In this document: in pieces, positions 10,436 to 20,393 of the stretch
Numbering within the stretch: the first letter of the stretch is position 1
Layout: every line of letters starts with the position of its first letter
Source: Bretschneidera sinensis
Taxonomy: Eukaryota > Streptophyta > Magnoliopsida > Brassicales > Akaniaceae
Length of the DNA: 64,000 nt
NCBI GenBank assembly: GCA_023935145.1
Contig: CM043703.1
Coordinates: 25,195,727-25,259,726, forward strand
Direction of reading: 5' to 3'
The notes under the pieces: generated by a model
The model's input: the letters and a program-made list of their open reading frames with translations, nothing else
Told to the model about the DNA's origin: nothing
Databases searched by the model: none
Translations under genes and position numbers: made by a program

Positions 10436-11572
10436 TCACTGTTGATCATTAGTGGGTGCAGTCGAGGAGGTACCAGGTGCAGGAGGTAGGCAGTCAAGGA
10501 TGGCTTGTAGCATGGCCTCCTCTCGTGTAAACTTTGCCTCTAACCCATCGATCCGCTGATGGATTAGATAGGCTGCCTCATGATCCTCCCGACGAATATC
10601 GAAAAGCTCACAGCAGAAGAAGGATATCTCATCTAGGAGGTGTTGATACTCCATGGATCTCATGTCTATCTGATCCTCCTCCCATGAAGGGCTCACTGGT
10701 AGATGCTCTGCCTCCATCGGATTATCTGCAATAGGCTTAGCGGCTGGTATTTTTTCCCGGGGTCCTCGGGGCATGTGTGACTGGCTGAGGCTCCACTGTA
10801 CTCTCCCAAAGAAGGGATGGTCACTAACCGGGCCATCTACAGAGGGTCCTCTAATCCCCTTCTTCTTGAAGATATAACTAAGCAAGAAGGGGAAAAGAAG
10901 ACCCCAAGCATTAACTGTGGTCGTCTGCCAGTTATGCACCCCATCCTAGAACTTGTGTATCAGACTCCATATGACTGCTGGGATGGAGTACTAATGACCT
11001 CGGTGGAAAGCGTATAGAGCTTGCAAAAAATGATCCCGTCTCTGTGTTTTGTGCCCCAAAGGGCACACATTATGCTGCAGAACTGAATCGACGAACCATA
11101 GACGGGGAGGCAATCTCGATCGGCTCCCCGCATTGTTGTGGCTATCAGCATACTGCCCCGCACACATGTCCTCAACGATGTGTGGGAGAGAGAACATGTC
11201 AGGCTGCTCCTCTATGTGGCTGTCTTCCAGTGGAGTCTCATCGTAACAATGTAATGAGCTAGCTATATCAATGGTGGTCAACTCTAGGAATCTGCCCTGG
11301 ACTAAGGAAGATAAGATTTCTGGCCTGGTGTAGTCATAGGTCAGGTTCTAGTAGAAACTGATCACAAACCGGGTGTATGCCATCGAACAGACCAGCTTGA
11401 ATAGCCGCTTGAGACCCCGATTCTTGAATTCTTGGACCGCCCATCTTGTGGCGTCCAAAGTCTTGAAGTCCTTTTCTACATTGAATGTTGTCTCAAACAG
11501 TATTTCACGCTGTTCGAAACTTGGCTGGGATGCCTGCTGGCGACTGCTTAAAGCACGGGAAGTGGAAGCCAT
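10436..11572 (-). pseudogene. Extra sense ORF of element A (plant-transposon-protein-like)
   Basis: One frame of 379 codons from MASTSRALSSRQQASQPSF to ...GTSSTAPTNDQQ, broken only by two stops (near 11348 and 10988). It sits where Athila elements carry an envelope-like or other extra ORF. The segment PRLWFVDSVLQHNVCPLGHKTQRRDHFLQALYAFHRGH...IPAVIWSLIHKF resembles the 'putative plant transposon protein' domain often found in such elements. I make this call from pattern only. The C-terminal third (10436-10730) is acidic and probably helical, with no membrane segment. Its frame is better preserved than most coding remnants here. A function cannot be given. Confidence 0.65.
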
Positions 11573-12469
11573 GTGTTGTGGAAAGTGTAGTAGTGCTTAT
11601 GGTGTAATCGCGCTCGTGTGCAGTTGCTGGTGCGCTCGATCGCACAGTTTTGAAGTACACTCGATCGCGACTACTAAGCACTCGATCGCACTCGGTCAGG
11701 TAATATATCAAACACCTTATGTGCACCAAAAACCTGAAGCTATAAAATGCATACACCTTTGACCCGAAACCTCCTGCAAAATGGAAAATTATCCAATCAA
11801 TACACACGAATATCATATATAGATTATGTATATGTGAACTAAAGATCAGAACAGTGTGTGTAAGTAATAAAAAGGACAAAACAAAAACATGTGTGTACCT
11901 TGTGTGTGTGGGAATGTCCCATGTGTGCAAGGGTGGAATAGAGTGGCTAGGTCTGGTGGTGGGTTTGGTGATGTGGTGAGGTAGTGGTAGTGTGGAGTAG
12001 CGGATGAGGATTTAAGTTAGTTACCGTGCAAAATTTAGGGCAAGGGGAGGTGGAGTGCGATTTTTTGAGAGCGTGTTGTGCGCTAGAGCATAAATGAATG
12101 GAAGAGGGAAAACTGTTTATAATCTGCACGTGCCATCTTTTCCCTGATTGCGCTCGAGCGCATTTGTGAAGTGCGCTCGATCGCATGATGCGCAAGTGCT
12201 TAGTGTAGGGCGAGGTGGCGCTCGAGCGCATATGGTTTGTGCTCGATCACAAGACTGAAATAGTAAGAAGAAGTTATATAAAGAAATTAATTAAGGTAAA
12301 AAGTGGGAACGATACAGTTATACCGAATTGTAGTGGTCTCAGTACAACTAGCCTTGATAGAGGCACTTGAGCTATATGTTAAGCAAGTGAAATTGCTCAA
12401 GTGCTCTCTATGGTAGCTTTTAAGGCTATGTCTTTTGAAGGAGACAATTAAGGCCCCCATCAGGTGGTT
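11573..12469 (-). other. Non-coding spacer of element A between protease and extra ORF
   Basis: Contains many TGCGCTCGATCGCA-type palindromes (11612-11690, 12149-12245), including the perfect TGCGCTCGAGCGCA at 12149-12162, and a GTGGTGGGTTTGG-rich tract (11950-12010). The right part (12325-12440) matches B and C around the GTGGTCTCAGTAC block. This is where RT, RNase H and integrase would be in an autonomous element. Confidence 0.7.
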
Positions 12470-13225
12470 CTAAATCCATTGATATGTTTCCAATTTAGGT
12501 ACCTGGTAGATAAAACAAGGAAGTGTAGTATTAGTAATTACATGATTTTTAACTTGAGGATTATACTTACTTGAAGGTTTAGGTGTGCTCTTGCTGGTGT
12601 GTACAACTCCATGGACGTCTTTAATCACATTATCTTCCAGTCCAACTTCCAATCCTATATCATCATGGATGGTCTTCAATGGAACAGTGAAATGGTCCTT
12701 GGACACTTTCTTATCAATTCCTTGCATGAAACTCATATTATGACACTCATCATTAATATTAGTGGAGTCTAGTGTATTAAAAAATTTAAATTCTACCTCT
12801 TCATCATTTACTCTCATTGTGACAATGCCTCTTTTTACATTAATGGTTGTGTCAGCAGTGATCATAATTGGTCTCCCTAGAATAATAGGGAATGGTACAG
12901 GCATATAGCACTCCTCCATATCTAATACAATAAAATCAGCAGGTAAAATAAATTTACCTACTCTTACCAAAACATCCTCGAGGATACCTCTAGGTCGTTT
13001 GATGCTTCTGTCAGCCAAATGTAATGTAATGGAGGTTGGTTGGAGCTCCCCCAAACCTAGTGTCTCAAATACACTGTAAGGTAGCAAATTGACACTTGCT
13101 CCTAGATCCAATAATGCGTGCTCAAAAAGCTGGTCACCTAGCCTGTAAGGAATAGTGAAGCTACCCGGATCTTTTAGTTTAGGTGGTAATTTTTTCAATA
13201 ATACAGCGCTCACCTCTTCAGTCAA
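12470..13225 (-). pseudogene. Aspartic protease of element A
   Basis: Minus-strand frame with PPKLKDPGSFTIPYRLGDQLFEHALLDLGASVNLLPYSVF; the catalytic Asp lies in DLGA. It continues LGLGELQPTSITLHLADRSIKRPRGILEDVLVRVGKFILPADFIVLDMEE and the flap region IILGRPIMITADTTINVKRG. The domain itself has no stop. It is in the same frame as gag, separated by a single TAG (CAG changed) at about 13230, so the ancestor made one Gag-Pro protein of about 799 codons (14866-12470). About 90 residues follow the domain before the stop, with no sign of RT. Confidence 0.85.
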
Positions 13226-13243
13226 GGCTACCGTCTCATGCTC

Positions 13244-14866
13244 CTAAAACTTCTGTTTGTTAGTGCAACAATCCTTTAAAAACTTAGCATAAGCAGGTAG
13301 TTGTTTTATTGCCTCTAATAAAGGAATATTTATTTTTGCCTTTTTCAAGGTTTCAAATATGTCAATCATTTTAGTTTCCTTTTTAGGCTTTACCAACCTT
13401 TGAGGGAAGGGTGGAGGGGTATTTACCTTTTCTGTCTCTTTTACCTTAGATGTAGCGATTTGGTCTAGAGACGCTTGTGTAGGCTCGTTGGTACCGATGA
13501 CCTTTCCACTTCTTAAGGTAGTTATGGCATTTAGCTGCTGGTGTCCTCTTGGATTAGGTAATGGTTGGGCTGGGAGTTCGCCTTGCTTTCTGCTACTCAA
13601 TTCCTTAGCCAACTGTCCTATTTGTACCTCTAGCCCTTGAATGGCTTGATCGTGCTTGGCAGTGATTTGCCTCATTTCAGTCCGAAATTGCCTTGACTCT
13701 TCCGTGAATTGTTCATGCTTATTTAGGATTTGTTGTTGCTGAGTCGCTATTTGCCTCACAAGAATTTCGAGGTCATTCTTCTTGGGTTCAAGAGCAGTTT
13801 GGGTTGCTGGTTGGAAATTTCTTTGTTGCCCTTGACTGTTTTGGTTTTTGCTCCACGAGAAGTTCAGGTGATTCCGCCATCCAGGGTTATATATATTGAC
13901 ATAGGGGTTGTTCTTTGGCGGATAATTGTTCGGACCCACAAAGTTGGCTTGCTCATGATCTGCAGATGAATATAAAGGACAAGTATTAGTATCATGATCA
14001 AACTGTCAGCAAATGGAACATACCTGTAGTGGTGCGACTGATGGGTTAGCTGAGGTGTTCTGAGCGGCCATGGCTTTCACCAATAGGTCAATTTTCCTTT
14101 CTATAGCAGCTATTTGATGAGATGATCCTCCATTCATGCTTACCTCATGCATACCCTTGCTTTTGGTTATGTGTCTACCTCGAGAGGAGAATTACTGCGT
14201 GTGTTCGCTCAGGGTTTCGAAAAGTTTCATTGCCTCTTCACTGCTTTTCTCCATCAGCACTCCTCCACAACCTGAATCAACAATGTTTTTGTTAGAATCA
14301 CTTAAATCTTCATAAAAGGCTTATACCAGTTCGTCTTGGGGTAGGTTATGGTGTGGGCACTTGAGTAGTAGCTCGTTGAAGTGTCCCCAGGCCTCGAAGA
14401 ACAGATCTTCATCCTTTTGTTGGAAGGATTGTATTTTTTTCCTCATTTGCCTTGTCTTTTGGGCTGGGAAGAACTTCTTCAGAAATTTGCTCGCCAACTC
14501 CTCCCAAGTGTGGACGGAAACTATAGGCAAAGAATTATACCATAATTTAGCATTGCCTTTTAAGGAAAAAGGGAAAAGAATTAACCTTATTCCTTCTTGG
14601 TCTAAACATCGGATGTACTAGAATTTGCAGAGGTCGAAGAACTCTCGAAGGTGCAAATGTCCGAGGTTCTGCGGGATGAAGGATTGCTTCATCGGCCTCT
14701 GCTAAGGTGGCTGTTGTTCAGCTATCTGTTCTGCCATTGGTGGTGTCTCTTCCTCACTTCCTTCTCCTACCTCTTCCGAGTTATCCCTAAACCTTTGTCG
14801 GATAGACCTCTAAAGCTCGGGATCAAAGGGAAGGAATGCCGGATTCTTGGACCGCCGTCCGTGCAT
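13244..14866 (-). pseudogene. Gag of element A
   Basis: Starts at the Met at 14866 (MHGRRSKNPAFLPF). The gag domain includes NAKLWYNSLPIVSVHTWEEL and FLKKFFPAQKTRQMRKKIQSFQQKDEDLFFEAWGHFNELL. A zinc knuckle C-S-I-C-x-Q-F-D-H-D-T-N-T-C lies near 13975-14020, then GPNNYPPKNNPYVNIYNPGWRNHLNFSW. A Gln-rich, probably coiled segment follows (13620-13770; IATQQQQILNKHEQFTEE). I read five stops in an otherwise continuous frame (near 14617, 14325, 14190, 14010 and 13230), all explicable as C-to-T changes in CAG, CAA or CGA codons. No frameshift is needed. Confidence 0.85.
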
Positions 14867-14932
14867 GAATCAGTGGATGATATGTGAGTGCAGCAGTCAA
14901 AACACTGCTGCTTAGATGACTCTCTGCCTTAA

Positions 14933-14970
14933 TTGCGCTCGATTGCACAAGGGAGTGCGCTCGATCGCAA
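14933..14970 (-). other. Paired leader palindromes of element A
   Basis: TTGCGCTCGATTGCAC (14933-14948) and GTGCGCTCGATCGCAA (14955-14970), between PBS and gag start, about 170-210 bases after the PBS. Elements B, C and D have equivalents at almost the same distance. Confidence 0.8.
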
Positions 14971-15125
14971 ATGGTACAGAGGACTTCTTGGAGTGCCTGA
15001 AACAGAGAAAAAGGAATTGATTAGGGTTTTTAGTAAAACGAAAAAAATATAAGATAAAAACAGAATAAAATAATAAATAATGGTAACTAAATGAGAAATT
15101 ATTTCTAAAAGAAATTTAGCGCAAT

Positions 15126-15142
15126 CCTCGGAAATGGCGCCA
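15126..15142 (-). other. Primer-binding site of element A
   Basis: Minus strand TGGCGCCATTTCCGAGG, a decayed form of TGGCGCCGTTGCCGGGG, a few bases from the 5' LTR. Confidence 0.8.
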
Positions 15143-15148
15143 AAAACT

Positions 15149-16411
15149 TGTTGGACATTTATCTCATACTTGTTTTACTTGCAAGTGCACAAGGTCTGTG
15201 GTAGCATAGTGTGCAAATGCGAGATCATTTCCACAAGGATTGGTGAATTTCTATCTAGAATTAATTTCTTTAAGTTAAAAGAGAAATAATAGTTGATAGT
15301 GAGTGAATAACAATAATGAGAACATAGGACTATGATATCCACCACTAATTATACTTTCCCACTTACTAAGGTTTCAATGCTCTAGCCTTATCATGAATAT
15401 CTAATGGTTGCCAACCTAAGAGCTTGGTCCACACCTTAGGCTATTGATCTCCTTATGCAACAAGTTAGGCATGGTGTATACTCTAACTCTTTTCTCTCTT
15501 TAAGGGATTCAGCATGGGTGTATACTAAGTTTCTCTTTAAGAGAGCATGAGGGTTGTGGAGATCGACAACTACACGGGACCTAGGGCTTGGTCCGCTCCT
15601 AGTTTTCCATTTTGATTAACTCGGGAATTTGGTGTGGATATTCCTTGTTACTAATGTCGAACCCAGGACTCAGTGATCCAAATTGATTCGACTAAAGTAT
15701 CCATACCACATGCATACGTTGATCAGGTACATACATATAAGGAATGTAAATACAAATAGGTATTAATCAAGTTAAATATTCTAACAAGGCTGTAGCAAAG
15801 ATAGTCAATGAATAAATGTGTGGTAAAGCATCGCTAGGGCTTCAATCGAGCCCTATAGGTGTTTAGTTACACATATTAAGTAAAGTAAACATGCTAAACA
15901 TGATTAAGTAAAAATAGAAAACTAAAACTGAAGAAGACTCAGGAGATGAGTCGTCAATTCTTCTCCTAAGCTCTCCACTTCGAGTCTCAAACAAAAGGTG
16001 TGTGTTATGTGTTTTACAGGCCTATTTACAGGGTCTTCATGGTGTCCTGAAACCTCAATTCTGTTTTGGAGTCGGAAGACTTCTTTCCAATTCTGGCTCT
16101 GCCGCCTCTGGAGTAATTGCACTCGAGCGTATGCGGGATGCGCTCGATCGCATGTGTGCACTCAAGCCTTTTTCAAGTGCACTCGTGTGCTTGTGCACTC
16201 AATCATAAGGGAGGTGCGCTCGAGCACACCTTACTCGAGGGCAGAACTTCACTCTTTGCTTCTAACAGCTCCATTTTGTTATCTTTTTGTCCAAGTCCTG
16301 TGAAAAACACATAAAACACAAAAATGAAGTATAATCTACTAAAATAGATAAGTAAAGAGTCTAACAAGTGTAAATTAACGGGCTTAAATATGACTATTTA
16401 AGCACTTATCA
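15149..16411 (-). repeat. 5' LTR of element A
   Basis: TGTTGGACATTT...CACTTATCA on the plus strand, 1263 bp, colinear with 7711-8996 with scattered substitutions and small indels. The U3 palindrome cluster is at 16118-16232. Its TATA equivalent (near 16017) has decayed to TGTAAATAG. Confidence 0.92.
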
Positions 16412-16416
16412 CTCCC
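16412..16416. repeat. Target-site duplication of element A, right
   Basis: CTCCC, matches 7706-7710. Confidence 0.9.
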
Positions 16417-16979
16417 ATAGAGATGTGGAGTGGGAAACCTCCTCAATTAAGCAACCTTAGGACTTTTGGGTGTGCTACATATGCACATCAAAAGGAGGAT
16501 AAACTTAGCCCAAGATCTAGAAAATATGTATTTCTATGATATGGTGATGGGGTTATAGGTTATGGTCCTTAGAAAAGAAAGGCATGAAACTCATTATAAG
16601 TAGGGATGTTATTTTTAATGAATTGTTATTTCCCTAGTTGGAGAAAACTAACCCTGCAGGGGCTAGTGAGCAAACCAGTCCGAAAGTTATGGAGCATCGC
16701 ATCAAGGAGAGCTCGGTTCAGGTAGAGCAAGGAAAGCAAGAGGGTTCGGACCAGGTAGAGCCCTTGAATGAAGGCCATGCTAGAAAAACTCAAGAAGAGG
16801 CTGAACAAGAAGAGGTTGATGTAGCAAGTCATAATGACTACCAGTTCACAAGGGACCAGGGAAGGAGGGTGGTTAGACCGCCTTTGAGATATGGGTTTGC
16901 GGATGCTAATGTAGCAGCTCCTTGGACAGAAGGAGAGGTTGAACCAGAAACTTACATGGAAGCCATGTAATGTAAGGAT
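16417..16979 (+). pseudogene. Copia 1 integrase C-terminus and linker
   Basis: Resumes the Copia 1 polyprotein after element A: IEMWSGKPPQLSNLRTFGCATYAHQKEDKLSPRSRKYVFL, the usual end of the integrase core region in copia elements. Then comes an acidic linker EKTNPAGASEQTSPKV...QEEAEQEEVDVASHNDYQ and RRVVRPPLRYGF just before RT. Copia 2 shows the same text at 34000-34510. Stops are present near 16542. Confidence 0.82.
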
Positions 16980-18509
16980 TCGTCAAAGTGGCAGCTGGTT
17001 ATGGAGGAAGAAATGGATTCTTTGATGAAGAATAACTCTTGGGAGTTGGTGCCCAAACCAGAAAAATAGAGAGTTGTGGATTGTAGATAAATCTAAAAGA
17101 TCAAATAAAGGAATACTCCAGGAGATGAAGTCCGGTATAAAGCTAAGCTGGTGGCGAAGGGGTTCACACAAAAAGAAGACATAGATTTCACCGAAATCTT
17201 CTCACTGGTTGTGAAGTACAAGACAATATGGATAGTGTTAGCATTGGTGGTCCAATTTGATTAGGAAATCAAGCAAATGGATGTGAAGACAACGTTCTTA
17301 CATGGAGAGCTCGATGAGACCATTTTCATGAGGTTACCCGAAGGCTATGAGGAAGGAAGGCAGGGAGAGTTGGTGTGCAAATTAAAGAAATCTCTCTATG
17401 GCCTGAAGCAATCACTTAGGTAATGGAATAAGAGGTTTGATTCATTTATAATCAGCCTAGGTTTCATGAGGAGCTACTATGATTCGTGCTTGTACTATAA
17501 GGGGCAGAAGGTTCAGGAAGTGGTGATCATCCTCATCTATGTTGATGACATGTTGCTTGTTAGGAGTAGCATGGAGAGGATAAAGAAATTGAAGGCTCAA
17601 CTCAGTGAGGAGTTTGAGATGAAGGATCTTGGCCATGCACAGAAGATCCTTGGGATGTATATCATCCAGGAAAGGGAGAGAAACAGATTGAAGATCTCTC
17701 AAACTTCCTATATAGAGAAGATGATATCTAAATTCTCTATGGAAGATAGCAAACCAGTGAAGGTTCCCCTTGCTGGTCATTTCAAGTTCTCCAGCAATCA
17801 ATGTCCGAGATCGAAAGTGGGGAAGAAAGAAACGGAAAAAGTCTCATACTCTAGTGTGGTTGGTTCTGTTATGTTCACCATGGTTAGCACTAGATCTGAC
17901 ATTTCTCATGCAATTAGTGTTCTCAGCAGGTTTATGAGTAATCCCGGAAAGAAGCGTTGGCTTGGGATGAAGTGGTTACTGAGGTACTTGAAGGGAAGCC
18001 CAGAAGTCGGGCTGGTTTATGAGAAGAGAAGTAAGTCCATCTGCTTTGAGGGTTTTGCATATTTGAACTATGGAGCAAACCAAGATAAAAGGAGATCGAT
18101 TACCTCCTACTTCTTTAACTTAAACAGGTGTTGTGTAAGTTGGAAGGCTCAGTTGCAGCCAGTGGTAGCACTCTCAACAACCGAGGCTGAGTACATAGTG
18201 ACTACGAAGGCCATTAAGGAGGCTATATGGTGCAAAGAGTTTCTAGAAGAGTTAAAGGTACTAGAGGAGTAGGTTGTGGTGTTTTCGGATAGTCAAAGTG
18301 CATTGCACTTGTGTAAGAATCCGGTGTTCCATGAGAGGACAAAGCACATGGATGTTCGGTATCATTTCATTCGGGAAAATGTTACGAAATGATGCATCCA
18401 TGTGGACAAGGTAGCTACAGAAGAAAATCCTTCCGATTTAGGTACTAAAGTTCTACCTCTAAGTAAGTTTAATCATTGCCTTGGACTACTTAGGATTGGA
18501 GTTGGTTAA
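16980..18509 (+). pseudogene. Copia 1 reverse transcriptase and RNase H
   Basis: RT begins LVMEEEMDSLMKNNSWELV. It contains [52 protein letters not shown] and the catalytic LIYVDDMLLV near 17537-17560. From 17466 to 18272 the frame is open for 268 codons, including VGSVMFTMVSTRSDISHAISVLSRFMSNP and the RNase H block ALSTTEAEYIVTTKAIKEAIW. The C-terminal tail (FSDSQSALHLCKNPVFHERTKH...) ends near 18509. Stops upstream of 17466 (for example near 17068, 17089, 17263 and 17421) show that it is dead. Compared with Copia 2, this copy keeps the RT palm and RNase H intact in length. Confidence 0.88.
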
Positions 18510-18573
18510 TTGATGACTCAAGATGAGTTTGGATCCTAAAGCTCTCTGCACAATGGTTCGGGTTTAAACACTT

Positions 18574-18589
18574 AGACAAAGGTAGAGAT
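18574..18589 (+). other. Polypurine tract of Copia 1
   Basis: AGACAAAGGTAGAGAT directly before the 3' LTR; Copia 2 has the same string at 35733-35748. Confidence 0.85.
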
Positions 18590-19550
18590 TATTGGTATTT
18601 GTCTAAGGTTTATAATGTCTAAACATTATTCAAAGATGGTTAAATTCTAAATTAAGGTTGGAAGATTAAAATACAGCATGTTAAAGGAGTGCACACATGC
18701 GTGTGCATCACTTTGGGTGTGTGTGCACACCCCTAATCAACAAGGCAAAAGAGTGTGCACTACTGTGTGAAGGATAGTATTAGTGTGCACTGCACCATCC
18801 AGCAAGGAGGTAGTTGGAAGAAGGGCAGCACCGCACCACCCCTCCACCAGCACCGCACCGTCCAGAACGTGGTGCAAAGGGGCTTGCCTAACGCCTCACC
18901 GCCCCCTGCTCAGCACCTAGGCGCTAGGCACACTTATGCACACATGGACAACTTATTTTAGCCTCTTGTTAGGTGCATGGATGTAAGGTTAAAACACACA
19001 GCACCACTTAGAATTGATGGAGGGCCATGGTTGATTGGCCATCAAGATCTAAGGGTGGAGAATGACACACAAGATTGGACAAGAAGTTGGTGCACTATAT
19101 AAAGGGTCACCTAGGTTCAATCTCATGACATAAGATGTGAAACACATTTTGATAAAAGACACAAGTGTGTGTGTGACAGACATACAAGAGAGAATTGTAT
19201 GAGAGTGCAAAGACACAAACATACAAGAGGGACTCATTGTAGAGACGTTGGTTGTAAAGAAGAGAGATTAAGTATAGAAAGTGATAAAGTCTTTCTTGTT
19301 CTCTTCTTTGTTCCTTCAAGAACTTGAGGTTTCTTGAAGAAGGTCGCTGTAATTGTAAAGAACCATTGATTTAGTGTTGAGAGTTCAGAGGAACTCACGA
19401 AGATGTAGGCTATTGCCGAACCTCGATAACAAATCGCTTGTCTTCTTTTCTTTCTTGCTTTCGATTGCTGTATTTCTTTCTACAAGTCATTCTAGACTTG
19501 GGTGTTTGGAAGATCACCACCTGGGCATCTTGTCAAGGTGATTTTCAATA
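18590..19550 (+). repeat. 3' LTR of Copia 1
   Basis: TATTGGTATTTGTC (TG decayed to TA) to TTTTCAATA, 961 bp. TATA box CTATATAAAG near 19095. Colinear with 4585-5569; the U3 palindrome has changed to AGCACCTAGGCGCT. Followed by GGATC. Confidence 0.9.
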
Positions 19551-19555
19551 GGATC
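19551..19555. repeat. Target-site duplication of Copia 1, right
   Basis: GGATC, matches 4580-4584. Confidence 0.9.
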
Positions 19556-19628
19556 AATGTGATGGACCTGAAAAAGCTTATTCAACAACACCATGCATCA
19601 TACATACATTAACGCATTCCATATCATC

Positions 19629-20393
19629 TTAGGGTGAATTTAATGTATCAAATATTTTGAATTCTATCATCTCATCATTTACCTTCATACTGACAATACC
19701 CTTTTTCACACAAATATTTGTATCAGCGGTTCTCATAAAAGGTCTTTCTAAGATTATGGGTAGAGGTAATGGCATAGGGCATTCTTCCATATCTAACACA
19801 ATAAAATCGGTAGGTAAAATAAACTCACCTACCTTTACCAAGACATCCTCAAGAATACCCCTTGGTCGTTTGATGCTTCTGTTTGCCAGTTGTAAGGTGA
19901 TGGAAGTTGGTTGAAGCTCCCCCAAATCCACTGTCTCGAATACAATGTATGGCAGCAGATTGACACTCACCCTTAGATCCAATAGTGCATGCTCAAAAAG
20001 CTGGTTACCTATCCTGCAAAGAATGGTAAAACTACCTGGATCTTTTAGCTTTGGTGGTAGTTTCCTTAACAACACTGTGCTTACCTCTTCAGTTAAATCC
20101 ATTGTTTCATGCTCCTGAAACTTCATTTTATTAGTGCAACTATCTTTTAAAAATTTAGCATATGTAGGAATTTGTTTAATTGCATCTAATAAAGGAATGT
20201 TTATCTCAACTTTTCTCAAAGTTTCAAAAATATCAAGCAATTTATTCTCTTTCTTTGGCTTTACTAACATTTGAGGGAAGGGTGGTGCATTCACCTTCTC
20301 CGTCTCACTTACTTTTGATATGGACGTTTTATTTGGAGATGCTTGTGCAGGCTCATCAGCGTCTATGATCTTACCATTTCTGAGAGTTGTCAC
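19629..20393 (-). pseudogene. Gag C-terminus and protease of element B
   Basis: An unbroken frame of 254 codons. It begins in the Gag linker (MTTLRNGKIIDADEPAQASP), passes KLLDIFETLRKVEINIPLLDAIKQIPTYAKFLKDSC, and enters the protease. The active site should read DLGAS but reads LLDLRVSVNLLPY: the Gly after the catalytic Asp-Leu is Arg, so even this open frame would not give an active enzyme. The remainder (LADRS-like LANRSIKRPRGILEDVLVKVGEF, IILERPFMRTADTNI) also has a Gly-to-Glu change in the usual LGRPF block. The stop is at 19629, and no RT follows. Confidence 0.85.

Larger units (their letters stand above)
7711..16411 (-). mobile_element. Element A: pol-less Athila-like element, full length
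   Basis: About 8.7 kb, with two LTRs of about 1.27 kb, a PBS, one gag-protease frame, an extra sense ORF and a PPT, all on the minus strand, inside a CTCCC duplication. Between the protease (ends 12470) and the extra ORF (starts 11572) there are only about 900 bases of non-coding sequence. After the extra ORF comes 3' UTR. No RT, RNase H or integrase motif was found on either strand. It is therefore probably a non-autonomous element mobilised in trans by an Athila relative. Confidence 0.88.
4585..19550 (+). mobile_element. Copia 1: Tnt1/Tork-like Ty1-copia element, interrupted by element A
   Basis: Order: 5' LTR, PBS, gag, protease, integrase, (element A insertion 7711-16411), integrase C-terminus, RT, RNase H, PPT, 3' LTR. 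Flanked by a GGATC duplication. The Ty1-copia order (integrase before RT) and motifs such as LDTGCTH, HADLWGP, YVDDM and ALSTTEAEY identify the family. Without the insertion it is about 6.3 kb, close to full length. Many stops and at least one frameshift make it inactive. Confidence 0.92.

Noticed and set aside
10216..10497. Hydrophobic ORF that might be a membrane or envelope protein
   Set aside because: It is in a different frame from the extra ORF, has no Met-led domain, and arises from the T-rich tract after the conserved 3' motif; the similar tract in D is not the same protein.
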